64,000 nt of DNA. Origin: Paramacrobiotus metropolitanus (Eukaryota > Tardigrada > Eutardigrada > Parachela > Macrobiotidae). The notes beneath the pieces were generated by a model. It ran no database searches. It saw only the letters and a program-made list of their open reading frames with translations, and was not told where the DNA came from. The DNA lies in contig NW_026570237.1 of assembly GCF_019649055.1 (NCBI RefSeq), positions 1,240,001 to 1,304,000 on the forward strand, read 5' to 3'. The translations under genes and the position numbers were made by a program. Shown piece by piece: positions 33,759 to 44,800 of the stretch. Each line of letters begins with the position of its first letter. The first letter of the stretch is position 1.

Positions 33759-33887
33759 TTGTCCGAGTTGCCTGACTTGCCTCCCAATGCCGGCAATCTT
33801 GTCTCCACATCTTTTGCCTTCAGACGACAGCGGTGCTCTCATGATTTCGTCGTTTATTGTGAGTGCTGTTGTAAACTTGAACTGCAT
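33492..33887 (-). CDS. Unrecognised 131-residue ORF, partly copied in the opposite arm
   Basis: Reads MQFKFTTALTINDEIMRAP..., then GLDGRYSRNSVHFMDFSVV... The part from DLNITADLI onward is repeated on the plus strand at 31741-32013 in the other palindrome arm, with few amino-acid changes. The junction is abrupt (right: RQLGQ, left: IKALVR). The right-arm version has the longer unique start and may be the source. No family recognised; may be a decayed gene or transposon piece. Confidence 0.3.
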   Translation of the reverse strand: MQFKFTTALTINDEIMRAPLSSEGKRCGDKIAGIGRQVRQLGQDLNITADLILLEGLDGRYSRNSVHFMDFSVVLSGSIYTSNLPQNPLEVVAFQCLSASPSTKIINITVFEIRNFSFYQRRAAKRRAYRP

Positions 33888-33899
33888 TTCGCAATTGGA

Positions 33900-34601
33900 T
33901 TATCCTTCTGATGGTGAGAAAAAGTGAGCGGTTTGCAGTGCATGTTAGGTGGAAGCGGAAATCGGCAATGATCGTGTGCAGGTTAAGACGCGTAACCACT
34001 GACCATGGTGAGAAACTAACCGGTAAGTACTGATAATGCAGTCACTTGCAGTGCAGTGGCACACACTGCGAATGAGCTGTTAATGATGACAGATACAATC
34101 TGACTACAGCATGCAACTGGAGGTACATACGAGTGCTTTTAAAACAGCCAAAATTTTTGCTTCTGGAAACGATATCGGTAGATTGAGAAAAGAAAGCATT
34201 TGTCACATTTTTTCACGTCGTGCCGCTCGCCGATGTTCCATAAAGTAAATTTTCGCACGAAGTCTGATCCATCAGCTAACAATTGTAAGAGTACTAAGAC
34301 CGCCTGATGAGGCATCTGGAAACAATGATTTAATACTGCAGCAGACAACGTTTTATCACGAACATCGACAATGCAACAAAATTCTTTCTGCAATTCCGCA
34401 AGCAATATACCCGTAATTCAGTGCAACCGCATGTAGGCGTTTCTCGTGATGTGATCCATGCCGTATTGATAATACCTAATCTTCTAAAGCAGCAAACAAA
34501 ACTGTTAACAATCCAAAAACTCCTATAAAACAAACTCTTTGGTCAGCCGTTGCAGCAGCAGTCGGCAGGAAGTGAGCATAAAACGAAACCACCACACTGG
34601 C
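33900..34601. other. Intergenic, nothing recognised
   Basis: No convincing ORF; the right part aligns loosely with the 3' flanks of B-D. Confidence 0.4.
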
Positions 34602-34693
34602 TCAAGAGGACGCGGAAGTTTCGCTGGATGCGTCACTGTCAGGAGTGTACAGGGATTCGTCGCTGCTGCTTTCATGGCCAGACTCACCCACAT
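34602..34693 (-). other. Candidate acidic terminal exon, gene E flank (best preserved)
   Basis: Acceptor TTTTGTAG, phase 1, then VGESGHESSSDESLYTPDSD and ASSETSASS, stop. Low-complexity acidic Ser-rich tail typical of disordered activation regions. Position, acceptor and motif recur behind B, C and D. Confidence 0.4.
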
Positions 34694-34925
34694 CTACAAA
34701 ATTCTCCCGTGAAATATAAGTCTGGTAAAACATAACGGAAAAGAGCGACCGAAATAATTAATAACAAATTAACAATTAATCAAGTAGTAGTGAACGTCAA
34801 ACCGTTCACTGTCCCGTATAACATAATTATTTAACTTCAGTCGTAACTCGTACAGTAAACATGTTATCGATATGTTTCAGACTTATACATTGTGCAGTAT
34901 TATGCCTCTTTGTCTGTTAATTTAT

Positions 34926-36438
34926 TTACTTGTATTGCTCGTGACAAGCAAGCTGTGCTACAAAGCATAACCGACCTTTTGCTTCATCCAGTCCCCGATC
35001 TTTTTCGTGGGCAATGACGATGGACGGAGCCTGCAGTATTTCTGGCGAAGATTCCCGGTAGACTACTAAATTATCCTCCATAGCGGACGATGAGTGATTG
35101 CGTCGCACGTGGCCCGGCAGGTGACCAAACCAGCGATTACACTCTGAGCATTTATCCGTCGTCCTCCCGTGTTGGTCCACATGTTCCACCAGCTCCCTCA
35201 AGGTTTTGCACGATTTGTTACAATGTGGACATCTCCGTTCGCGGGGATGGCGCATTCCGACACCTACGATGCTCCCGTGTTGTAAAACGTGCAACTGATG
35301 CAGCGCTTCCGTTGTGAACCGCATTCCGCATTCGTGGCAAGTAAAGCTCTTAATGAACGTCAGATTGAGGTGCGTCTGTAACAGGACAAGATAACCTCTT
35401 TTAAAATTAGTATAGCAACTTTTTTGGATAAACAACCAGGGCTGTAATGTGCAAATTGCGGTGGTTCAAACATCCTGGTACTTTATGAAACTGTTTTTGC
35501 TTATAAGTACGAAGCTGATTTACGCCAGTTTTACGCCATATAAAAAAGCTACTATTTCATGTACCTTCTGGTGCTCGGACAGATCGGACTTATGTTCAAA
35601 CTCTTTTCCACAATCCTGACAAGGATAGTGTTCACTTGAACTCTTGTTGTTAGTGCTGGAAGATCTCAACAATCCAGCATCGGTGGTATCAGGGCTACTC
35701 GAACACTCCAGCTGTGCCGATGACCGGCAATTTCCAAGTCGCAGGTGTGCATCCAGATTGTCAAACCACTCATCACAAGAGCGACATTTTTCCGTGGGTC
35801 GCCCATGTTCCTCCACGTGGTCCATTAGCTCCTGCCACTCGTCAAATACGTCCCCGCATTTCGGACAGGTCAACTCTTTTTCTACATTGTTGCCACTAGG
35901 ATTCCCCTTGTGTTTCAGACGGTGCAGCTGGCTCAGCATGTGCGATCGAAATCGCAAACCACATTTTTCGCATGTCAGACTATCGTTCACCCGCGTCGCT
36001 GGCTGATGAAACTGAAATAGCCCTCGTGTAAACCAAATCCCACGCTAAGTGTTCAAATTTTTGAATGAAACTAACGAACCTTTTCGTGAGCCCGCAAAGC
36101 ACTCTGTAGTGGAAAGCTGCTATCACATAGTGGAAAGCCATCTTGCTGATGGTCTTGGCGAAGATGCGCCTTTAGTGCCGCAAAACGTTGACCGCACAAG
36201 GGACATTTGCGCGCCGCGACACCATGGACTTCAATGTGCATCAACAATTTCTCCAGTTTGGCAAACTGTTCACCACACTGCAGACAGGTTCGGAAATTCT
36301 GCACCCATCTTGCGGAATAACTGTCCCCGTGCTGCATCTTTGGAAGGATAAAGGATCCAGCATTTTCTCGCCGCAGTGGTCAGCAAAGGACTCTTCCTTA
36401 ATAACACTGTCAGGCATTCTTCTCTCAGCCTCGACACC
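34926..36438 (-). CDS. Gene E zinc-finger block (three exons, shortened)
   Basis: 36438-36080 joins the acidic linker to a finger module (QCGEQFAKLEKLLMHIEVHG...). 36011-35565 is a four-finger module. 35375-34926 lacks the final finger by an in-frame deletion and gains a new tail (APSIVIAHEKDRGLDEAKG...). Confidence 0.65.
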
Positions 36439-39400
36439 TGAAATTTATAAAATCCTGTATCCAACGTAAAACTTACCAAAATGCAGTTAAGCAAAAAATT
36501 TATTCACACAACACTGTACCAGACATTTCGCCATCCGAATCGACATCCTGAGGTGTTACGGGATTAAGAAGATCCAAATACTGTCTGGAGTACCACACGC
36601 GCAGTTCTTCGTGCGGGGAGATGGTTCGGCTTGTGACGAAGACGATCTCGCATCCGCGCGCGAACACCAGCAAATTGCTCGCTTCCACGCTGTCCGCCAG
36701 TCGCACGTGCTTCATCCAGTTGCAGAGGTAATCCGAATCCAGCTGGTACTGCTTTCGCTTGGCTTCCTCGCCCAAATCGGAAACATCCACATATCGGGCT
36801 TTCTCGTCGTCACTGAACACGGTTGGAGCGATCAACGGGCCGAATACCGTGTGCCGCATTACTGCTTCCCTCACGTAAACAGTTTTACCTAAATACAGCC
36901 CATCGTTAGTTTATCACCAATGCATAAGAAATAATCCGTAAAGTAATCTCTTACCAGTCGGCGATTCATCACAGACGTCCATATACAAGACTTTCGGCAA
37001 GCTGCTTGTAGCCATTGGTATGACCGGTTCATCAGGAATACTGTCGGAATGTATCCAACATGGCGTTTGCATCAACTTGCAACATGGTTCACAGTCTGCA
37101 ACGGCATAAAATAATGACAAAAATATTTACAAAAACAATAAGTTTGTCCATACAGATAAAGGTATCACAGGGCGGTGCAGATGCGGTACTAACTGTCGGC
37201 GTCTGGATGACGTCTCGGCTGCTGGCTGCGGGAAAAGTAACAGTCGGCAGCGAAGGTGTCACTAGCGCTACAAGAGAGAGAATATTCACCCGTAGCCCAA
37301 TTCATTATAACATGTATCTTACGAGGATCGAAAGAGAATTCTCTTCGTTTTCCTCTCCTGGCAGACCGTTGCACGACGCGATCGGTAAACTTGGCAGATA
37401 GGATGCATTAGCGTCCGTAGATCCTGAAGGTGCGTTAGTGTCCAGTGGGACATTATCGCTCACATGCAAGTGCCACCGCAAATCATCCATTTCAGTAGCG
37501 TTGGGGGCGTCATTGGCGTCTAAAGGAAGTCCGGCGTCTGGTGCAGCCACGTCACCCTCCTTGCATGCACGTTGTTCCTCGGAAATTTCAGGAGTCGGGC
37601 TGGAGAAAAAGCTTGGCGTTTTAATGGAGGGGCACCGCAGTGGGCTTTAAAATCAGTTTAGACGTGTTCCATGTCTGCCACCTCCAATCCTCTGGTTTAA
37701 AGTGATTTTCACACACCAGCAACCCAAAAGAGAACACAAACTCGGGATTCAATTCTCGGCAAGCCGCAATCCAAAGCTTCCACTGCACAGTCAGTTTGGG
37801 GAAGGGAAAAAATGTCAGCCTTTCCGACCGTTTACATAGTTCTGTCGACCGCCACCAACCGCATATACAGCAGCACTGTATTTCATCAAGGGGAATTGTT
37901 GGATTAATTGGGGTTCGGAATTTTTCCACACATTCCAGCTGTGATGGAACGGCACTCTGCTTTAGACCGGATGAGGCGAGGCGCCTTATTTTCGCTACAC
38001 TTTGTGGGAAATCTCGAGTGGTGAAGTGCCGGCTGCACACCATATCGTCTCCTCGACATGGCGCCCAGGAAACTGCACACTGCATGCAGCTTATCCATTT
38101 ATCCCGACGCGCCTCATCCACGGGAAAACGCGTGTACGTTATCCTACCCGAGCCCAGCTCCTCGGGAGGTATGCGGCATCCCGGCACACAGCAAACCTCG
38201 CTCTTTTTTCCCACTTTCCCTTCCCCTTTTTTGCGTCTAGATCTGGTGCCAAAACGCGGCCTGCGCTTTGGAACTGCACTGGCCTTTAATATCCCACAAC
38301 CCGAGCCCAGCTCAAAGTCCTCCGCATCAAAATGGTTCTGGCACACCAGCGACTGCTCCGTATCCATCTGGTGTCGGGTCAGATCCGGCAGACAGTTGAT
38401 CCACTTCGACCTGAGATGGATATCCTTCGGGAAAGGGTAGAACATGAGTATTTCCGACGGCTTTGTCCAGCCATTCCGTTTAGCACCACACGCAAGACAG
38501 GTCCGCACGTCGCAGACCTTCGTCTGCGCTTTCGCAGCCTCTCCGTCGCGTACTCCGGAAAAGTGGAATGCAGCAATACAGGCGGATCGAAACGGCACAA
38601 CACCATCCCTCAAGGTTGTTAACGGCGCTTTTCTGATATTTCCACTAATTCTGCAGACTTCCCAATCGGAGCGGTGGAAATGCTGGCTGCAGATGTAGGA
38701 GGGCGGCTGCGGCTGCCAGAACGCCGTGCAGCGGATTTGCTTGACCCAGGTGTCGTACAGCTCGTGATCAGGCAGCAGAAAGGGAAACAGGACGGTTCCG
38801 GAAGCGTTCCGCGATGTAATCAGGCAACCAGGAACGCAGCAAATTTGCACAGTATCCGCATCCACGACAGCGCTCGCCGGTTTCGCCGAGGAACATGGAG
38901 AAACCAAGGCAACCTTAACGCCGCGCTCAAGTTCGTTCGCGGAGTTAGAGGAAGGAGCAACCGCAGCAGATTGAGGCGGCAGCGGGAGAGGTTTGGCAGC
39001 AACCGCTTGGTCGCTCGATTGAGGTCGAAAAAGGATATCGGGAGACGGAAAGTACAACATCGGTGCAGGCGATGCAAGTGGAGCAACACACGCTTCAGCC
39101 ATGCGCGGTGTAGCCTTTGGGCTGGCTGTGCAGCGTTCGATTGTTTCCTTATCAACACGAGCTGCCTTCGTGGGCGGAAGTTCCAAAGTCGACAAACAGC
39201 TGTCCGCGCTGCGCTTCTTCGAACCTGCAATGATATCCGAAAGTAAAAAATTTTCTCTGAAATCTGTATCACTGCCAATACACGAACAGAACAAACCATG
39301 CTAGTTATGCCAGCTAAAGTTGAATTCGAAGTAAAAAGCGCTCACTGACTAAGTTGTGCTGGCATCGCTGAGTAACAAACGGAGCAGCAGACAAACTGCA

Positions 39401-40235
39401 TAAAAACTGGCCAGTGTCAAATATACGAGTACGCAATAAAAATAAATATTTAAAAAAATATACGAGTACGCAATAAAAATAAATCAGCATTTAGCAATGT
39501 TGCATACGAACTGAAGCATTATTTTAATTGTTTTAATTACCAAATTTTTGATTGATTAATAAACCAGAAAGACTTGATATTTTGAATCGCAATTTATTAA
39601 ATCTAAAGCGATTAATCCAAATAGCGCCGTCTGCTGTATTACACGAGCACTTACTGGCAACAGCGATTTCTGGGCTGTCTGGACGAGGAACGGATTCGAC
39701 TGGGCGATGCATCTTCAAGACACCTTGAGAGAAAAAGCAATACAGAAAAACTATTCACTAAACTGAGAGCTTTTAATGCAAATAATTCAAGCTAAAATTA
39801 CTAAATCAACTAAATTTCAAGTACATTACTACATTTCAAAGATAAAGCACTAGATCGAAGATCACAAGGTAAAAGATTACTCGAAGCGCCGATTTCCGGG
39901 CTGTCTGGTCGCGGAACAGACCCCACGGGCGGTTGCAAGCTGCGCGGGATGCCTTCGAAGAGACTCGGCAGCGCATCGTGTTTGAGACGTCTCTCCGTCT
40001 TCTCGCAGTCCTCGGCTGACGGCACGGTGAGGATATCCGCGGAGCAAAAGTGTCGGCTGCAGATCGTACTAGCTGCGGAAGGAGTCCAGCCTTTTGGACG
40101 GAGAGTGCGTTCAATCCAGACGGGATAGCGCGGGTCGCTCGGATGCGGGAAAGCGAAGAAACACACGCTGCGCATCGAACGCGATGGCTCTGACAAGGGA
40201 CACTGCAACACGCAACACACATCGCCGTCCGCCAT
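34926..40235 (-). CDS. Gene E: five-THAP / PR-SET / zinc-finger copy, frame-disturbed
   Basis: Exons: 40235-39881 (THAP), 39723-39655 (cassette), 39224-about 37300 (THAP x4), 37267-37154, 37095-36955 (pre-SET), 36888-36520 (PR/SET), 36438-36080, 36011-35565, 35375-34926. Compared with D, one extra C after THAP d (near 37630) ends the frame at 37621, and two extra bases near the exon end put its donor out of phase. The linker/finger exon at 36438-36080 is a deletion fusion with the two halves in different frames. A THAP-only protein of about 690 residues is still encoded by exon 1, cassette and array. Either a recent pseudogene or one that now makes shorter products. Confidence 0.6.
36520..37267 (-). 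CDS. Gene E linker, pre-SET and PR/SET exons
   Basis: Linker LVTPSLPTVTFPAASS; pre-SET DCEPCCKLMQTPCWIH; PR/SET with TVFGPLIAPTV, CNWMKHV and LRVWYSRQY, all catalytic-type positions kept. Phases 1 throughout. Confidence 0.7.
37621..39224 (-). CDS. Gene E THAP-array exon (four THAP domains)
   Basis: Acceptor CATTGCAG. Four THAPs in the usual a-b-c-d order: CCVPGCLITSRNAS, CLACGAKRNGW, CCVPGCRIPPEEL, CCICGWWRSTEL, with C-x2-H partners CSQH, CQNH, CSRH, CENH. The frame ends directly after THAP d; the acidic tail seen in D (DAGLP...) continues in another frame to about 37300. Confidence 0.75.
39655..39723 (-). CDS. Gene E cassette exon
   Basis: 69 nt, phase 1-1, acceptor TCTCAAG, donor GTAAGT; encodes VLKMHRPVESVPRPDSPEIA. 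Confidence 0.6.
39881..40235 (-). CDS. Gene E exon 1: N-terminal THAP
   Basis: MADGDVCCVLQC...VWIERTLRPKG...CSRHF...LKHDALPSLFEG; phase 1 end (A|GTAATC). Confidence 0.8.
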
Positions 40236-40604
40236 TCTGCGATGTTATCGGTAGAATGCAGGGTTAACCATATAAATGATGCAATGGAATCAAACAGCGC
40301 GAGAGGACGGAAATTTCTTCGTTCCGCTCGAAAGCCAGTGCAAGGGAACAGTGGCAGTCAACACGATCCCGATAAACAAATGTGCCGCCAGACGCCAGTC
40401 GCCGTGCGTGATAAACGGAAAACTACTGTAAATCTCACACAATCGTGAGAAGAGAAAGATTGAAAGAGTGATGAGATCCAACTTCAAAATACATAATAAT
40501 GCAGTGAATTTAAGTTTGCGATGAAACTTTTCAGAAAACCAGATCTGAGATTTCGAACGAACAACAAAATACGTTCGTTGCAGATCGCAGAATGTTCGTG
40601 GGTT

Positions 40605-40670
40605 ATAGAAACCACCCAACGGGTGGCAGCAAACAACTTCCGCGCATACGTCACTGCGGCAGTGCTTGCG
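40605..40670 (+). promoter_or_regulatory. Conserved upstream element of gene E
   Basis: ACCACCCAACGGGTGGCAG and CTTCCGCGCATACGTCACTG, about 375 bp upstream of the ATG; closest match to the gene A element, which is inverted. Confidence 0.45.
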
Positions 40671-41304
40671 AGACTAGGGTAGTCAGCACAAAACAAACAG
40701 TTCAAGTGAAACCGATGTGTTTAAATAAATTTCAATTCTAGTAATTACCGAATAAACCATAACTGAATATGTAAGAATATGTTGATCATAAATACCAAAA
40801 ATCAGACCTAATAACTACCTATGTGTATGGAAGCAGAAGTAGCAGCATCGGTACAGAAAATGTGCAGAGTGCCGGCATCAAACGGGGCAATTTTCGAGAA
40901 GGCACAATAATGACAATACTTTGATCGTGTCATTAGTCATGCTTCCCATCTGAGTATCTACAGTCTACAGATATATTTTTTTCTTTATAATTGTCTTTAG
41001 TCGATCATACCGTACACATAAAGCCTCAGCGCAGAATTCGGTATTCCGACTTGTGTGACGGTATAGTTGTACCGTATGCACTTGCAGACCGTTTTTTTGC
41101 TGATTCCTGTTTTCTCGACAGTTAGCTGTTAGTGTCAAAAACGAAAGTTGAAAGTTTATTAGAATCATACGCGTTATACTGACACATGAAGTGAAATACC
41201 GTGCATGCAGCATGCCTTGAAACGGCGTAATCTCGCGATCACTACACTGAAGCACATTCAACTCGTCCGAGAAAATCATCAAAGAGAGAGATTATTAGCT
41301 TCAG
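40671..41304. other. Intergenic between E and F, nothing recognised
   Basis: No ORF or repeat supported. Confidence 0.45.
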
Positions 41305-41862
41305 TTAACCGCTACCACCAGAAAAAGGTAGCGGCATTTCCGGATGAAATTTGTTTAAATGCCGCAGATACCGTCCCTCTCGCAGGAATCCCACTTGGCA
41401 CTTGTCGCACTTCAGCGGGAATTCCTCCAGCAACATGCGTTTGCGCGGCGCCACATAGTTCACTTTTTTCAGGTATTTCGTCTGTGACTGCTGCATTCTC
41501 TGTCGTCCGCCGACCGTATGCGCAAAGGCCACGTGATTACGCATGGTCTCGCGCAGCCGGAACTTCTTCCCACACACCGTGCATTCGTGAGAGAAGTCCC
41601 GTCGGGTGTGCTGAATCTGCATATGCTGATACAGATCGATTTTATTTCTAAAAATTTTACCACACACAGTACAGGTGCAGATAGATCGGACGTCGTGATG
41701 GTTACGGTAATGCCCGGTTAGTCGGCGAAAGGTGGCGAAGGTGGCATCACAACTAGGACAGTGAAACCCGTCCGCCTGTTTGTGGGTTAACGCGTGCCGG
41801 CCCAGAGGTATCCAGCCCTCAAAGATTTCCGCACAAATCAGGCATTTGGGAACTTTATGGAT
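41305..41862 (-). CDS. Gene F terminal zinc-finger exon
   Basis: Phase 0. Supplies the last His of the split finger (IHKVPK), then five C2H2 fingers and a closing motif APRKRMLLEEFPLKCDKC with a final finger and stop. The PR(K/Q)RM(R/L)xEEF motif recurs at the end of G and H. Confidence 0.75.
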   Translation of the reverse strand: MHKVPKCLICAEIFEGWIPLGRHALTHKQADGFHCPSCDATFATFRRLTGHYRNHHDVRSICTCTVCGKIFRNKIDLYQHMQIQHTRRDFSHECTVCGKKFRLRETMRNHVAFAHTVGGRQRMQQSQTKYLKKVNYVAPRKRMLLEEFPLKCDKCQVGFLREGRYLRHLNKFHPEMPLPFSGGSG

Positions 41863-44800
41863 CTGCAAAGGCGGGAATATAAGTTAGAATAGAATTGCTT
41901 GATGGATCTGCAAAGACCACAATTAGGTACGAAGGGGAAAAAAGGCAAAATGAATGTTACAAAATAAAACACCAAGAATGAAAAAGTAAAACTGTGTTGT
42001 CCTGTCATATCGCATCAGAATAATAACTACTCCGTCTACTCATACGAAAATACAGTAACAGCAAATTACATGATGGATCTGTGAAGACGAACAGTACCAG
42101 TACATATTATAAGTGAAATCGGTTAACCAGAAAAAACGGAAAAATAAAGAGAAACACATAAACTGAATAAACACAATACCAAAAATAAGGCGAATAAAAA
42201 TAAGTATCGCAGCATACCGGAACTGGAAGTGTGATAATGCAATGAGCGTGTTGTGTCACAAGTTTACAATCCCATCTCGTATTAAACAAATCGAGGGCAA
42301 ATTCTTCATTTGTATTTTACTGTGCGAAACTTTTTCACTATCTCGCATTCACGGCGCGAAAAATTCGTGGCATGAGGCATAAAATTGTTAATAGCGTGGT
42401 AAAATATTAAAAACAATAAGTACACCTTGCAAAGAGAAAACAGTACACTACCTGGATATGGGCTCGATGTTTAATTTCTGAGGGGAACACTTGCTGGCAA
42501 ACATCACAAGTATATTCCGCAGCATCGTCCATGTCGCCACTCGGGTGATTGCCCTTCATGTGGCGGCTCAGCAGATGGGCAACAATGAACTTTTTACATA
42601 CCGGACACTGTTCTTTCTTCGTATACGGCTTTCCGTGTCCCTCCACGTGCTTAAAGAGATCGGGAAGACTTTCGAACCGCTCTGAGCAATCAGGACAAAC
42701 ATTATCGCCAGTATCTTTATTTCCATCAGGTTCTGTCGCATCGTCATGAAAGCGCTGATGAAGCTGCATCAGAGCTTCCGTCTGGAAATGTTTGCGGCAA
42801 ATTTCACAGGGATACTTCACCAGTGCGGTCGGATCTCGAAAGAACTTGCTGACGACTTTTCCGGTTTCCGCCGATACCGGCTTCGGTCGTATTCGTTTTA
42901 ACGATTTTAGTTTCTCTAACGGTATGCCTAATTCCTTAGCTTGATCATTTAGATCAACGGCAGAGGGAGTCACTTTCATCCGTACAACTTTTACCAGCTT
43001 CGGTATTCCGAGTTCCGTTGTCGGATTAGGCTGATCAGCTGCGGAAGCAGTCGCTTCCGTACTGCAGTTTTGTGGTCTTTTTTCTTTGACCGCTTCCGCT
43101 CTGATTTCTTTCCGCTTACGCTTTCTGGAATTACCCTTTTCAGTCAAGTCAGTACAACAATCGTTTCCGCAAAATGTTTCCGCTTTAAAGAGGACCGCAT
43201 CTGACGTCCAGTATGGAACCACATCCGAGGAGGCTTCCACGGATATTGCGTGTTCATCTTCAGTATCCCCAGGTTCATGCAGTGCACTATCGATTTCTGG
43301 ACTGAGGGAACGATCAGGAATATCCGGTTCATCAGCACCGTCGCAAATGGGAACTGCATCCACAGCTACGCCACAAACCAAATTATTCTCGTGATCCACA
43401 ACGGGAATGTTAGAATTCTGCTCCAACAGCGCGGTGGGGGCGTTCTCAAGAACTTCTTGACTTATGGGGATATTTTGATCGCTAGTAATGGCGGGTGCAA
43501 CGTGGTGCACTAATTTTCCAAATAACGGATGCCTAGGCAGTGTACCAACAGTTTCTGCATATTTTTGCGAATAGCACAGCTTCAGCTCAGTTCCCGGCTT
43601 GATGTCCTTGGTTGTGACGAAGAAGATCTGATTGTCCCGGATAGCCACTGCCACATTCTGCTCCTTGGGATCGTCCGCAAAGTGAACGTATTTCATCCAG
43701 TTGCAGGCGTAGTCCGACTCCAGATGGTAGCACTGCCGGTAGTCTTTGCCGGGGACGATAAATTTACCGCCCATGCGACTGCAGAGCACACCGCGCATTG
43801 GTCCGAATACTGAGTGGGAATGAAGGAAGGAGCGCGCAGACACTCCAGTCGGTGCGTCTGTCGAATACACGAAATTAACGCACTTCACCTCCTTAATACG
43901 CCACATCGCCCATATCGATTAAATCAATCTGACATCTATCTGACAGATCTGACTACTGTCAGTTTTTGTCGTCCTATTTTTGCTGTTTTGATTTCCAGAT
44001 CACAGTATATTCTCAATGCGAAATTTGCATGCAAATAATGACGTAATTCCGTTAAACTGAAACGCCCGCATAATTTTGTAGTTTCCGCAAATTGCAATCA
44101 TTTTACTTCAACAAATCAGTGAAACAAGTATGCTGTGAGTAATGAAACTGTACCAGGATACTCATCCGCCGCAATGAATCGTAATACCGATGGAAGGCTA
44201 GCTTTTGCCAGCGGGACTGTTTGCCGGTCCTTATAGCGCTTCGTGTGCTGCCAACAAGGTTCCGGTCCAAAAATTTCACATTCTGGGCAGTCTACAAATA
44301 AACAATTCAAAAAATTTCCAACGCAGCTAAGCACCTTTAAATGTTTTGCACGTAAACAGTACGCCATAGACAGGCGACCGGAAAGAATAGTGTATCTCCG
44401 TAAGTACTACTTACATATGCTGCTACCGCAAAGGTTCTCCTTTTCTTCGGCGGAAGGCAACGTTTGACTAGGAATGACCAGACGCGAAGGTCCAAACGGG
44501 ACATCAACTGCAATAATCGTAACACTAGAAAGCTATAAAATCACACTACACCGCAGAGAAGTATCGGAAAATTCAAAATTAATTTTCTTTAAATACTTAA
44601 TTTCACATTGCAATAAGCCCAAATGGCATAATACAAATGCATCAAATAAAGCATGAGAGTTGTAGTGCAATGGTTATCTAACTTCATGGTATCCACGGAC
44701 CACTTCTATAGATAAATACATAATAAGATTTAACATTCTACAGTCGAAGTTTACTATCTTATCTCAGTTTCTTTTTAAAAACATTTTCCGGTCTACAGGT

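Noticed and set aside
7142-40235. THAP arrays as remains of P-element-like transposons
   Set aside because: No transposase catalytic region, terminal repeats or target duplications; exons are spliced in frame to PR/SET exons and repeated with them.
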